A stretch of 64,000 nucleotides of DNA, taken from contig NC_044981.1 of NCBI RefSeq assembly GCF_008728515.1, forward strand, positions 2,346,538 to 2,410,537, read 5' to 3'. The notes under the pieces are model-generated. The model was not told the DNA's origin. It did no database searches and was given only the letters and a program-made list of their open reading frames with translations. Shown in pieces: positions 47,448 through 57,488 of this stretch (positions are counted from its first letter, which is position 1; every line of letters begins with the position of its first letter). This stretch comes from Papio anubis (taxonomy: Eukaryota; Chordata; Mammalia; Primates; Cercopithecidae). The position numbers and the translations under genes are program-made.

Positions 47448-48749
47448 GATAACAATAAAGGTGTTATGTTCTGGCTTTACTGACAAATCAGCAGATGTTT
47501 TTTAAAAAGCAGGTACATGTCTAAAAGACAAAGTGGTGAGCACCACGATGCTTGATGCCAATTGAGATTTGTCAGGTTGCCAAGTGTCATGATATATTGT
47601 CTAGCACAGGGTAAGGTCAACATACAGCTTCTCTATAGGCCACTCTATAGGAAGAAACGTAGGGTAACACTTCAAGTTATTGTATTCCAATATTCTACTC
47701 CGAAGCACAGGTCCCCCAAATGTGTTCCTTATATTGAAACTAAAATGTGTATTATATTTGTGCTTTTCTCATCTTAGGTTTTTTTTTTTTTCTCCCCAAA
47801 TTAGGTTGCTGCAGCCTGAGGCTTTGTAATTACTAATATCAGAGGGATGAGGAGGGTGCTCAGGTACTCTCTTTGGAAAGGTAATCAGGCTAGAAATCAC
47901 CTAAAATTTCACTGCTATTCTATCTCTAACTCAGAGTCATTTGGGCGGATTCCTTGTTTCCTGTGCAAGAGCTCATGGTGCCTGCAGGAGCACCTGGTGG
48001 ACTCATGTGAGTGGCCGGCTGGCCTCTGAGGAGGAAACAAGCTGTGGTCTTGAGGGAGCGAGTTGTGGTCTTAAAGGTCGAGAGGGACTTGACCTGCTCA
48101 GGTGGGAGTGAGGTGAGCTCAGGACTGAAGCAAAGCTGAGACTCTCTGGAGCCCGTGGTCCCCATGCTCTTGGAGAGTGAGTGAGCTTTGGCCGGGCAGG
48201 TGTGCCGACCGCCCGGGCCCCCACCGTGATGATGGCTCTGTGAGGAGCAGAAAGAGCTCCCCTCTCACCTGTCCTCTGGGCACCTGTCTGCTGAGGCTGG
48301 GTTCCAGGGGCACCCAGGAAGGGCCTGGGGCCTTGCATGCCTGGGAAGGAACGCAACCAGTTTCCCTCCGCTTCCCTTATCTCAGCACTTAAGACTTAAG
48401 GGGCAGTTCTCCTGGCCTATAGTTTACAAGATTTCTTGAATAAGTATTTTTTATATTAACAGCATTGCCAAAAATGCCTCAACCTCTTCTCTTTAATGTA
48501 ATATTTATATTCAGTAAAGGCAGTCTAGTTTGTTTTTATAATATATTTGTGTATTTAAAAGAATTAAACTGGGGAGTTTTAATTTAGTGAGTACAGAATT
48601 TCAGTGTGGGAAGGTGTAAGAGGCTTGGAGATGGGTGGCAGTGATGCTTGCACAATGTGAAGGTACTTAATGCTCACTTAAAAATGACTAAGATGCTAAA
48701 TTTGATGTTATGGATATTTTATCATAATGGTTAAAAGAAAAGATTAAAA
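47448..48749. other. Unassigned DNA
   Basis: About 1.3 kb without recognised repeats. 48000-48370 is moderately GC-rich with overlapping open frames on both strands and a few CpGs (48190-48225), but no coding or promoter evidence. Confidence 0.4.
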
Positions 48750-48813
48750 TAAGGCCATTGAGTCAGACCTAGACATAAATGTTTGCTCCATTAATTAAAT
48801 TGCTTATACTTTC

Positions 48814-49108
48814 TTTTTTTTTTTTTTGAGACAGAGTCTCACTCTGTTGCCCAGGTTGGAGTGCAATGGTGCAAACTCGGCTCACTGCAACCTCAGCCTT
48901 CTGGGTTCAAGTGATTCTCCTGCCTCAGCCTCCTGAGCAACTGGAATTACAGGAACCCACCACCATGCCCAGCTAATTTTGTATTTTTAGTGAAGACGGG
49001 GTTTCACCACATTGGTCAGGCTGGTCTCGAACTCCTGACCTCAAGTGATCCACCCATCTCAGCCTCCTAAAGTGCCGGGATTACAGGTGTGAGCCACCAT
49101 GCCAGGCC
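48814..49108 (-). mobile_element. Alu (S-type), full length
   Basis: Antisense Alu flanked by 17-bp duplications AAATTGCTTATACTTTC at 48797-48813 and AAATTGGTTATACTTTC at 49109-49125, inserted in a MIR. Confidence 0.96.
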
Positions 49109-49202
49109 AAATTGGTTATACTTTCAAAGGCCATTTCCTCATTTGTAAAATGGAATAATAGTTTCTCCCTCATAATGTTGTTTCAAGGATTAAGTAAAGA
49201 AT

Positions 49203-49252
49203 ATATAGATATAGATATAGATATAGATATAGATAGATAGACAGATAGATAA
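49203..49252. repeat. (TAGATA)n / (GATA)n microsatellite
   Basis: Tetra- to hexanucleotide repeat of TAGATA passing into TAGA/CAGA. Confidence 0.93.
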
Positions 49253-49269
49253 ATCTCCTCCCTCCTGAT

Positions 49270-49297
49270 ACACACACACACACACACACACACACAG
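49270..49297. repeat. (CA)n microsatellite
   Basis: Uninterrupted CA run of about 14 units. Confidence 0.95.
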
Positions 49298-49424
49298 AGC
49301 AATAAAAACAGCCTCTGACACGTATAGTAACTCAATGTTACTAAAACAAGCTAAGTGGCCATGCCGTTATAGAGAAGAAAAAGTGATATCTTTGCCTCAT
49401 CCGTTGCAAGGTTCATCATGGCTG

Positions 49425-49855
49425 AGTCTCCAATAAGAAAAGACAGATTAGGAAGACAAAAGCATAATACATTTACTTAATGTAAGTTTTACATGACACA
49501 GGAGGCTTCAAAAATGAAGACCCAAAGAAATGGGGAAATCTGTGTGCTTTTAGGAACAGTTGTGCAGAAGTATGACTGGAGGACAAAGGGTAGGATCTAA
49601 TGGTAACAACTAGGGAGAACAAAAGGCTAGTTTGTTCAGATTCTTCTTGGTGTCGGTGTCCCTGTGTGACATTCCTTCCTGTCTTCAGGAGAAGAGCGAG
49701 GGAGAAGGAGATGGTCAGAGAATGACCTTCCTAGGTCTCAAGACATGCTTCAGGGACGAAGGGAATGGGAAAGGGAGAGTGGCCTTTCTGCTTCTGTTTT
49801 CTCAAGCGCCAAGATGCCATATTTTGGGGTAGCATGTTCTGAACCCTGTCACTGT
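49425..49855 (-). repeat. Probable LTR-type repeat, family unassigned
   Basis: 'taagttttacatgacacagg', 'gaagacccaaagaaatgggg' and 'catattttggggtagcatgt' recur in order in a primate LTR-like repeat that I recognise but cannot name. The orientation is my best guess. Confidence 0.45.
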
Positions 49856-50059
49856 CTAAAGTCAGACTCTCCATCTGAGCCCTGGATCCCATCTCTTGCT
49901 TACTCAAGGGTATCAGTCCAGCATCCAAGGAGCCTCCTTCCTACATCATCAAATCGTCCTGCCTTACTGGATCATTCATATAAGCATGCAGGCATGCTGT
50001 TATTTCTTCTGGCAAGAGAGAAAATGCTCTCTCTGGACCGCAATTTTCATTCTCTCTGT

Positions 50060-51355
50060 GGTTCTACTTTGCTGACTTTTGCAAGAAAACCTCTCAGAAA
50101 TGCTGTCCACATTTGCTGTTTCCAATTCTTGTCCTCTCATTCTCTCTTAAGTTCTTCCAAGTGGGCTTCTGATGCCATCATTTTACTAAACCTGCTCCCT
50201 TCGAGGTCACTAATGATGTCTACGTGGCTAAATCCAACGGCAAAATCCCTGATCTTATCAACTGACTTCTTTGACCCATTGGCAACTTCCTCCTTTTTGA
50301 CACTCTTTCTGCCCTTGACTTCCAGAACACTCCAGCTTTCTGCCTGCTTTAACTGGCTACTATTTCTCCGTCTCTTTTGCAGGTTTCTTCTCCCCTCTGG
50401 GACACAACACTGAACTGTTTACATTTACCCCTGGATGATCTGATGACTTAGGTCTATATGCTGACAATTCCCAAATGTCTGTCTAGCCCAGATCGTCCCA
50501 TAACTCTAGACTCCTATATCTAACACCTCCACCTGAATTTCCGACAGACAGGTCCAATTTAGTACATCAAAAGCTGACCCCACAGTGAGTCATCCCCATC
50601 TAGCTAATTGGTGACTCCACCCTGCCAGTTGCTTGGTCCAAAAATGTTGGTGTTATTCTTGACTCTCCCACCACATAATCCAGTAAGAAATTATTTTGGC
50701 TCTGCCTTCTCTTCAAAAATATATCAGAATCTGATCACCTCTATTTGAGCCACCAGTATGGCTTTCTTTTCTGGACTACTATAGTCAGTTTTCCAGCTGG
50801 GGTCCCAGCTGCCACCCCAGCCCCTAAAGTCCATTATCAACACAGCAACCGTAGCAGCTCCTTGAAGATGGGGCTCACACCATGTCACTCCTCTCCTCTG
50901 TTCAAACACTGTTCCCAGTCCTTCAAGAGGTCTTCAAAGCCCTGACCCCAACCCACCACCTCTCTAACTCACAGAGGTTCAGTGGATTGCTCTCCTGCTA
51001 TTCCTCAGCATTCCTGGTACTCTCCATCCTCAGGGCCTCTGCCTGGAATGTGCTTCTGCCCACAACCCATATCGATAAGGCCTTTACCTCCTTCCAGGTT
51101 TCCATCATCCCTCACCTTCTCAATGAGACGTGCGTGGCCTACTCTACTTACAATCCTGCGACAACAGACCTTTTCCACAGCACTGACTTTGGGGCATACT
51201 AAATACTTATTGTCAACCATCTGCCTCCCTCCTGCTAGAATGGAAGCTCCACGGGGCTTCTGTACGTTTTCATCTTTGATGTTTCTTCCGCACAGAAACA
51301 AGGTCTGGCACAGAATTAATTGTCTCAAGAATATTGGATAATGAATGAATGAATA
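50060..51355 (+). mobile_element. Long L2 LINE fragment (ORF2 end to 3' tail)
   Basis: About 1.3 kb of sense L2, among the longest old LINE pieces in the window. Collinear landmarks include 'ggtcactaatgatgtctacg', 'ctgacaattcccaaatgtct', 'aaaatatatcagaatctgat', 'ctcagggcctctgcctgg' and the GAATGAATGAATAAA 3' tail at about 51341. A 222-codon frame (49745-50413) crosses its 5' part by chance. Its upstream part (50201-50569) is present again, inverted, at 51636-52046. Confidence 0.85.
50201..50569 (+). repeat. Inverted-repeat arm A (within L2)
   Basis: Pairs with 51636-52046 in reverse complement. Aligning by eye gives close to 90% identity outside gaps, with a stretch of about 95 bp (50271 onward) almost identical. 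Arm A lacks about 36 bp that arm B keeps, near position 50417. Confidence 0.85.
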
Positions 51356-51514
51356 AAAACAGCTATCAATTTTTGGTCTCTTCTAATCTGTATGCATTCT
51401 CTCATTTTGTGATATTTCATGTAATGTGATTTTATATATATGTTTCAATTGTGTAATAACAGAACTTTTATTTTTATTAATTTAATGTGCATATTATATG
51501 TATATTATATTGAA

Positions 51515-51580
51515 CAATTTTTTCTGAAAAGGGCCAGATAGCAAATATTTTAGGCTTTGAAGGTCATGTACTATTTGTCG
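51515..51580. mobile_element. hAT (Charlie-type) element fragment
   Basis: 'ttttctgaaaagggccagat' and 'gcaaatattttaggctttga' match the same family as 30416-30610; only its start survives. Confidence 0.6.
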
Positions 51581-51635
51581 TGTGCGTGTGTGGGGTACGT
51601 GTGTATGCACGTGTGTGTGTGTGTGTGTGTGTGTA
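51576..51635. repeat. (GT)n microsatellite, imperfect
   Basis: GT-rich run with GTAC/GCAC interruptions, directly abutting inverted arm B. Confidence 0.9.
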
Positions 51636-52046
51636 TGATGTACTAAATTGGACCTGTCGATTGGAAATTCATGTGGAGGTGATAGATACAGGAGTCTGGA
51701 GTTATGGGAGGATCTGGGCTGGACAGAGATATTTGGGAATTGTCAGCCTATAGACCTAAGTCATCAGATCACCCAGAGGTGAATGTAAATAGAAAGAAGG
51801 TAAGGGCTGAGGACCAAGACCCAGAACACTGAACTGTGGTGTCTCAAAGGGGAGATGGAACCCTCAAAAAAGATGGAGAAATAGTAGCCAGTTAAAGCAG
51901 GAAGAAAGCCTGGAGTGTTCTGGAAGTCAAGGGCAGAAAGAGTGTCAAAGAGGAGGAAGTTGCCAATGGGTCAAAGGAGGAGTCAATTGACAGGACTGGG
52001 AATTTGCCATTGGATTTAGCTGTGTGGACGTCACTGGTGACCTCGA
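51636..52046 (-). repeat. Inverted-repeat arm B (L2 segment, antisense)
   Basis: Reverse complement of the L2 segment at 50201-50569, sharing lineage-specific differences from the general L2 pattern. It is an internal L2 piece without the 3' tail, so it did not arise as an independent L2 insertion. Similarity ends sharply at 51636 next to a GT microsatellite. Confidence 0.85.
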
Positions 52047-52389
52047 AGAGTGATGGTGACAGAAGAGAGATATATACATCTCCCAAGTCGTTACATTCTT
52101 AGCTTGTGGGCTATTTACAAATACCTGCAGATTCATATATTATGATTAAGACAATTAACCTCATCATTGCATGTATGAACTATTTCCAGTATGTTACTAT
52201 TACAAATTCTGTTCAGTTAATAAACTTTTTCCGTTGCCTTTACTTCCAGTTTTTCCTATTTCATTGTTTTCCTTATTATTTTCCCATTTTCTTTATCATT
52301 TCTTATATTATTTAAGAAGTCAAAGAACTATTCCCATAACATGGCATAAACTTACTATTTGACCTTGTAAAAATTGTTCTATTATTAAT
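52047..52389. other. Unassigned AT-rich DNA
   Basis: No repeat or gene recognised. Confidence 0.4.
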
Positions 52390-52775
52390 ACTTTAATTCT
52401 AAAACAATGCATGCTTATTATAGAGAATTTGGAAAACAGGAAAATTTAAAGAAGAAAATATAAATCACTAGTAGATAACAATACTTAGGAGTAGCCATTA
52501 TTAATGTTTTGTGGACTTTTTCCAATTATTTTTTTCTAAGCATATGTCTATGTTCTTTAAAAATAGCAAAATTAGGATAGTACCATATGTATATACAAGT
52601 ATTCTTGAAATTCTTTTCTTAGTCATGAAAGCATTTTCTAATATCATTAGAAAATATGTTTTTCCAATAATACCATTTAGATGGCTACATAATGTAACAT
52701 TAACATTATATAACAATTTATTGCAATGCTTTTCTGGAATTTCTGACTATTTTTAGGTTGGATTCCTGAAGAAGT
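52390..52775 (-). mobile_element. Probable old L1/HAL1 fragment
   Basis: Antisense old L1-like 3' sequence: 'tattatagagaatttggaaa', 'gaagaaaatataaatcacta', 'tttagatggctacataatg', 'gcaatgcttttctggaat'. Confidence 0.5.
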
Positions 52776-52984
52776 AAGAATTGTATTTGTTTAGATCTCT
52801 TTTTTACAAATGCTCATCTAGAGAGGATGGACCAATACCTGGTCATTTGAGCAATACGGGGTGGGGCTGTTTCTCTGTGCATCCCTCACCGTCAAACTAG
52901 GGACAGTGACAATTCCATCCCTCAGTCACTTCTCAACATCCCGACCTTGCTGAATAACTGCTATATCTTCTCTGATCTTTTATC

Positions 52985-53205
52985 TGTAGCACAGCTTTTA
53001 AGAGTCCATGTTTTAGAATTATACAAACATTGGTTTAAACCTTGGCTCGGCTGCTTAGTAGTTAGTCTCACCTCGGCCAAGTGTTTACAGTACTCGATTT
53101 CCTCACTTCTTAAATGTGGATATGATATCTACTTCATGAGCTGCTGTGAGGATTAAATGACACAATGCAGGTAAAGTGTTCAAGACAGTAGTTCCCCTAG
53201 AAAGT
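52985..53205 (+). mobile_element. MIR SINE
   Basis: Sense MIR, nearly complete: 'aacattggtttaaaccttgg', 'ctcggctgcttagtagttag', 'gatttcctcacttcttaaat', 'ctgtgaggattaaatgacac'. Confidence 0.85.
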
Positions 53206-53236
53206 TAGCTCTCCTTAGATCTAACTCTTTCTGTGA

Positions 53237-53263
53237 ATTGTCTCTCTCTCTCTCGCTCAATCT

Positions 53264-53292
<29 letters not shown>
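53237..53292. repeat. (TC)n(CA)n compound microsatellite
   Basis: TC run at 53241-53256 followed by a CA run at 53262-53292, just before an Alu T tail. Confidence 0.93.
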
Positions 53293-53294
<2 letters not shown>

Positions 53295-53302
53295 TCACAT
53301 AC

Positions 53303-53598
53303 TTTTTTTTTTTTTTTTTTTTTTGGAGATAGGATCTCACTTTGTCACCCAGGCCGGAGTGCAGTGGTGCAATCACGGCTCACTGCAGCCTTCACCTCCC
53401 AGGCTCAAGCGATCCTCCCAACTCAGCCTCCTGAGTGGCTGCGACTACAGGTCCAGGCCACTATGCCTGGCTATTTTTTGTAGAGACAGGGTCTTGACAT
53501 GTTGCCCAGGCTGGTCTCAAATTCCTGGGCTCAAGAGATTTGCTTGTCTCAGCCTCCCAATGTGCTGCGATTACAGGTGTGAACTACCACACCCGGCC
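53303..53598 (-). mobile_element. Alu (J-type), full length
   Basis: Antisense Alu with a pure T tail of about 22 bp. The old subfamily shows in 'ctcactgcagccttcacctc' and 'gggctcaagagatttgc'. Confidence 0.93.
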
Positions 53599-54334
53599 CA
53601 CTTTTTAAAAAAAGGTCAGACTTCCTTCATGACTTTTCTGGGCTCTTGAAATTTTCAGTTAAAAATTGTTTTGTTACTTCCAGACAAAAATGTTTCCTTT
53701 TGCCATTAGTCTTCGGGTTTACCTGGTTGACCCTTGATGACAATCAGAAATTTATTTAAGATCATTTTATTGGTAGTTTTGATTTGTAAAGGAAAACATC
53801 AGAGTTGCTGCTCACGAGGGCTCTGCCCAGTGGTCTGCATACTTGGTGGGGCAGCCAGGGCACTTACACCTCCTGCAAAGCTTCAAGCCCTTCCAGAGGA
53901 GCCGATGTCCAAGCTGAGAGGCAACTAGCAAGGTAGACAGGACTAAGAAGGCCATTCCCAAAGAGAGAGGAGGCAAATCAGAGGGAGATGGGGGAAGGTT
54001 GCAGCCAAACTGCTGGGAGCCACAGCCCTGCCAATCTGCTAACCCGAAATTCCCAAGCGGGAGTCATCAGGACTATGGTAGGCAATTAGAACTCACATCA
54101 TCACAAGACTCTGGTAAAGCACTAACTTCTACCCATCTCCCTTTCTGTCTATTGAACTTCTTCAAATATGGTGTGACTAGAGCCTCCAAGGTGGACAGCG
54201 TTTTTCTGTCCTGTGTGTTTCTCGAGTTGAATGTGTCTCTCGGCTACCTGGGTGGGTGGGGGCATAAGCCAGTGACATACGATGAACCTCCTTAACCTTC
54301 ACGCTAAGATCCCTCTGACACTAGTTGAACAGTT
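53599..54334. other. Unassigned DNA
   Basis: About 740 bp, moderately GC-rich after 53810. No family recognised; an unfamiliar LTR is possible. Confidence 0.35.
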
Positions 54335-54710
54335 AAACTTGATGAACTGGATCTCCCCAAATTCATATGTTAAAGTCCTAAACCCCAGTACTTAAGAATG
54401 TGGCTATATTTGGAAATGGGTTTTTTAAGAGGTAATTAAATTAAAACAAGGTCATTAGGGTGGGTCCTAACCCAACCTGACTGGTGCCCTTATCAGAAGA
54501 GGACAGGAGGACGCAGACATGCAGAGAGGGAAGACCATGTGGGGACACAGGGAGAAGCCAACCCTCCACCAGACCAGGAGAGAGGCCTCAGGGGAGACTA
54601 ACCCTGATGACCCCTTGATCTCAGACTTGCAGCCCCAAAGGCTGTGAGGAGACCAGTTTCTGTTGTTCAAGCCTCTCACTCTGTGGTGCTTGTTACACTT
54701 CCCCAGCCGC
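54335..54710 (+). mobile_element. MLT1-type MaLR LTR
   Basis: Sense MLT1: 'ccccaaattcatatgttaaa', 'gaatgtggctatatttggaa', 'acaaggtcattagggtgggt', 'gaccatgtggggacacaggg' and the 'gtttctgttgttcaagcctc' end. Immediately upstream of the ERV1-like LTR copy B. Confidence 0.88.
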
Positions 54711-54774
54711 CATCCTCTCTCCCACCTGGATCCCTGCAACAGCATACACTTGGTGTCTCAGCCGTCACTGTGCT

Positions 54775-55495
54775 GCTGAGAAATAAAGATAAAATCCTAA
54801 GCCCCTCAACCAGCTGAGCAGACGCCCTCTTGGTCAGAGGGACCCTAGAGAAACTGTAAAAACTGAGTTCATGGCCATGATGGATGGAAGGTCAGACATG
54901 CCTTGTTATATCCACTCCCTTGCTAACCACCGCTACATTTTCTTCCCTAACAGTTACACAGAAACCAACTGTTTTGAAAGACCAGCTCCACTGCTGATTT
55001 TGAACAGTCCTCTGACTTCTGCCCCTCCTTGCTGTGGTTTCAACACAACGACTGCATTCCTTCCTGATAAGAAACCACCAACCGCAGAGTGGTTCTGCTG
55101 AGTCTATGGAGGCTGCATACTAAGGGTTTTCCTGTCCTCCGCTTCACCTTCTGATGTCAGAGGGCCACACACTCCACTCTCAGGTTATGCTGACACTGTC
55201 ACTTTTTGTACATGCCACCCATGAAGAAGCATGAAGCTCAACTGCACACGTGCACGTTTCTCTTTTCATAAACATTCATGCCTCCTCCTGTAGCTTAGTG
55301 AATATGTGTATTTGGTCACCTCGTTCAGCATAAATCCCTTTCATATTCTTCCCACTTTCCAAGGGTCTGTTTCCAGCTTCTGGCCAGAGGCTACGCTTTC
55401 CAGCCTGTCAGAATGGCTACCCTGCAGGCTGCAACCCTTTATGAGAAATCTCTCCTTTCCAAATATATGAACCTCATTATTCAGCTAACACTGCC
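54775..55495 (+). mobile_element. ERV1-like LTR, copy B
   Basis: Same family and orientation as 1156-1860, starting TGAGAAATAAAG. The polyadenylation region is altered: where copy A has GAAATAAAACTC at 1799-1810, this copy reads GAAATCTCTCC near 55444, so the AATAAA is lost. A solo LTR as far as visible. Confidence 0.6.
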
Positions 55496-55614
55496 CAGCA
55501 CGCAGTGTGGATCTCAACACATTACTTCAACCCTTCTTCGGCTCTTCAGATAAACCCCCTGGTCTTCACCACAGCCCTCCAGGCTCCTGCTCCAGGTTCC
55601 TTTTGTGCCTTTTT

Positions 55615-55870
55615 TCTCTTCTTCCTTCATGCCTCTATCCGTTCCTTAAATGCTTTTCTTCCCTGCCCCTGAGGACCTTGGTTTGCACTGGCCCCTCTAC
55701 CCAGACAGCTCTCTGTCCCGTAGCCACCTGTGCATTACTTTCCATTGCACATCAAATATCCCTTCCTCAGAGAGGCTTCCCTAGTTATGTGACCTCGTAA
55801 CTCCTTGGACGTCTCTTTCATGTGAGGTAACATATTTGTAACATATTTGTAATCCCTATAAGTAATAATT
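55615..55870 (+). mobile_element. L2 LINE fragment
   Basis: Sense L2: 'gaggaccttggtttgcactg', 'gcccctctacccagacagct', 'cctcagagaggcttccct'. Confidence 0.7.
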
Positions 55871-55939
55871 TGAGAAGTTAATCATCCCACCTTTGCTTCC
55901 CTATAGCTCTGCACTGCCCTGTAGGACACTGGGCACTGC

Positions 55940-56475
55940 TGGAAGCATTCCATAGTCTGTGCTGTCTAAAACAGTAACCATTAGCCCCATGTGGCTATTG
56001 AGTACTTGAAATTGTGGCTAGCATGGTGTATTAGTCTGTTCTCACGCTGCTAATAAAGACATACAAGAGACTGGGTAATTCATAAAGGAAAGAGGTTTAA
56101 CTGACTCATAGTTCTACATGGTTGGGGAAGCCTTACAATCATGGCAGAAGGCAAATGAAGAGCAAAGTTATTTCTTATGTGGTGGCAGGCAAGAGAGTTT
56201 GTACAGGGGAACTTCCACTTATAAAACCATCAGATTTCATGAGACTTATTCATTATCACAAGAATAGTATGGGGAAAACTGCCCCCATGGTTCAATTATC
56301 TCTACCTTTGACACACGGGGATTATTAAGACTCAAGGTGAGATCTGGGTGGGGACACAGCCAAACCATATCACACAGCATGTGATTTTTATTAATTTAAA
56401 TTTAAATTCAAGTAGCTACATGTGGCTGGCAGCCACCTGGTTGGCCACACAGCTACAGGCTGCCTGCTCTGCACA
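55940..56475 (-). mobile_element. hAT (MER3/MER5-group) element, split by LTR
   Basis: Two collinear halves: 55950-56026 ('ccccatgtggctattgagta', 'cttgaaattgtggctag') and 56373-56460 ('aatttaaatttaaattcaag', 'tagctacatgtggctggcag'). Terminal parts resemble each other as inverted repeats. Exact family uncertain. Confidence 0.65.
56027..56372 (-). mobile_element. THE1-type MaLR LTR
   Basis: Antisense, near full length (346 bp): 'tgtattagtctgttctcacg', 'taataaagacatacaagaga', 'caatcatggcagaaggcaaa', 'acacagccaaaccatatca'. GCATGG at 56021-56026 and GCATGT at 56378-56383 suggest the target duplication with a few extra bases. Younger than the hAT element it splits. Confidence 0.9.
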
Positions 56476-57067
56476 AGCAGGTACCAGTCTCTGTTGCTCC
56501 CCATGGTGCCTCCCACATGGGCATTTAAATATCTGTGAATAAATAAATGAGTTTAACTAATTTAAATTTAACTAAAGAGGTTATGTATTTGAAACCAAAT
56601 GTCCCATATAAAGAATATTGCTGATATTACATTCTCAGCAGGACAAACTCCGCCATTATTCTTGTTGCTTTTTTTCCCTTTACCAGCAAAATTTGGGTTG
56701 ATGATAAGAACGTTCTTAGGATGTACTATGTAACATATCACTTGATTAAAATGGACTAATTTTCCACATGGCAACTAGATGGGATTGCATATTGCATACG
56801 CCAATAGATTTTAGAAAATAAGACCACGATTATAATATAGACCAGGACCAAATGAAAATTAAAAAGCAGCAAGTAAAAAGCTAATAAAATTATTCACAGA
56901 AGCAGGCAAATATTCTTAGCTTAAATCAAAGATGGATAAAACAAAAGTTTTGAGCTGTTAGACTAACTGAATCCCAGGATCTAGACAGAACTTTAAGCAT
57001 AGAGCTTGCTCAGGCATAAGACTGAGTACCCTCCAGGAGAATGCATCTTCTCTATAAACACAGAGCG
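56476..57067. other. Unassigned AT-rich DNA
   Basis: No repeat family or gene recognised. Confidence 0.4.
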
Positions 57068-57340
57068 GGCCAGACACGTTGGCTCACACCTGTAATCCTA
57101 GCACTTTGGGAGGCTGAGGCGAGCGGATCACCTGAGGTCAGGAGTTTGAGACCAGCCTGGCCAACACAGTGAAACCCCGTCTCTACTAACAATAAAAAAA
57201 CTAGCCCGGTGTGGTGGCACACGCCTGTAATCCCAGCTACTTGGGAGGCTGTGGCCGGAGACTCTCTTGAACCCCGGAAGTGGAGGTTGCAGTGAGCCGA
57301 GATGGCGGCCTGGGCGACGGAGTGAGACTCTGTCTCAAAA
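57068..57340 (+). mobile_element. Alu (S-type) with deletion near 3' end
   Basis: Sense Alu; about 20 bases are missing where GAGATGGCGGCCTGGG joins the end of the B-part to the tail region. Followed by an AAAT repeat. Confidence 0.93.
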
Positions 57341-57371
<31 letters not shown>

Positions 57372-57374
57372 ATA
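57338..57374. repeat. (AAAT)n microsatellite
   Basis: About nine AAAT units grown from the Alu tail. Confidence 0.97.
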
Positions 57375-57397
57375 GCATTACCAGATAAAATTCATGA

Positions 57398-57488
57398 CAG
57401 TTAAATTTGGATTTCAGACAAAGAACGAATAACTTTTTATAGCTTATAATAAGTTGTTCATTCTTTATCTGAAATCCAAATTTAACTG
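57398..57488. mobile_element. Palindromic MITE-like hairpin, 44-bp arms
   Basis: Arm 57398-57441 and arm 57445-57488 are reverse complements at 40 of 44 positions, separated by only GCT. The flank CCAGATAAAATTCATG at 57381-57396 resembles the outer part of a known mammalian palindromic repeat, so this is probably an internally deleted DNA transposon. If transcribed it would fold into a long hairpin. Confidence 0.85.

Larger units (their letters stand above)
48750..49320 (+). mobile_element. MIR SINE broken by an Alu and microsatellites
   Basis: Collinear MIR pieces: before the Alu at 48750-48813, then 'ggccatttcctcatttgtaa', 'aatggaataatagtttctcc' and 'aggattaagtaaag' at 49126-49200. After about 100 bp of simple repeats, the tail 'cagcctctgacacgtatagt' follows at about 49305-49330. 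Confidence 0.75.

Noticed and set aside
49745..50413. 222-codon open frame on plus
   Set aside because: Lies across the 5' part of the L2 fragment and its flank; it does not follow the L2 ORF2 frame and has no independent protein resemblance.
57398..57488. Hairpin considered as MADE1 (mariner MITE) or a miRNA gene
   Set aside because: The arm sequence does not match MADE1, and no miRNA can be claimed from structure alone; called a MITE-like palindrome.
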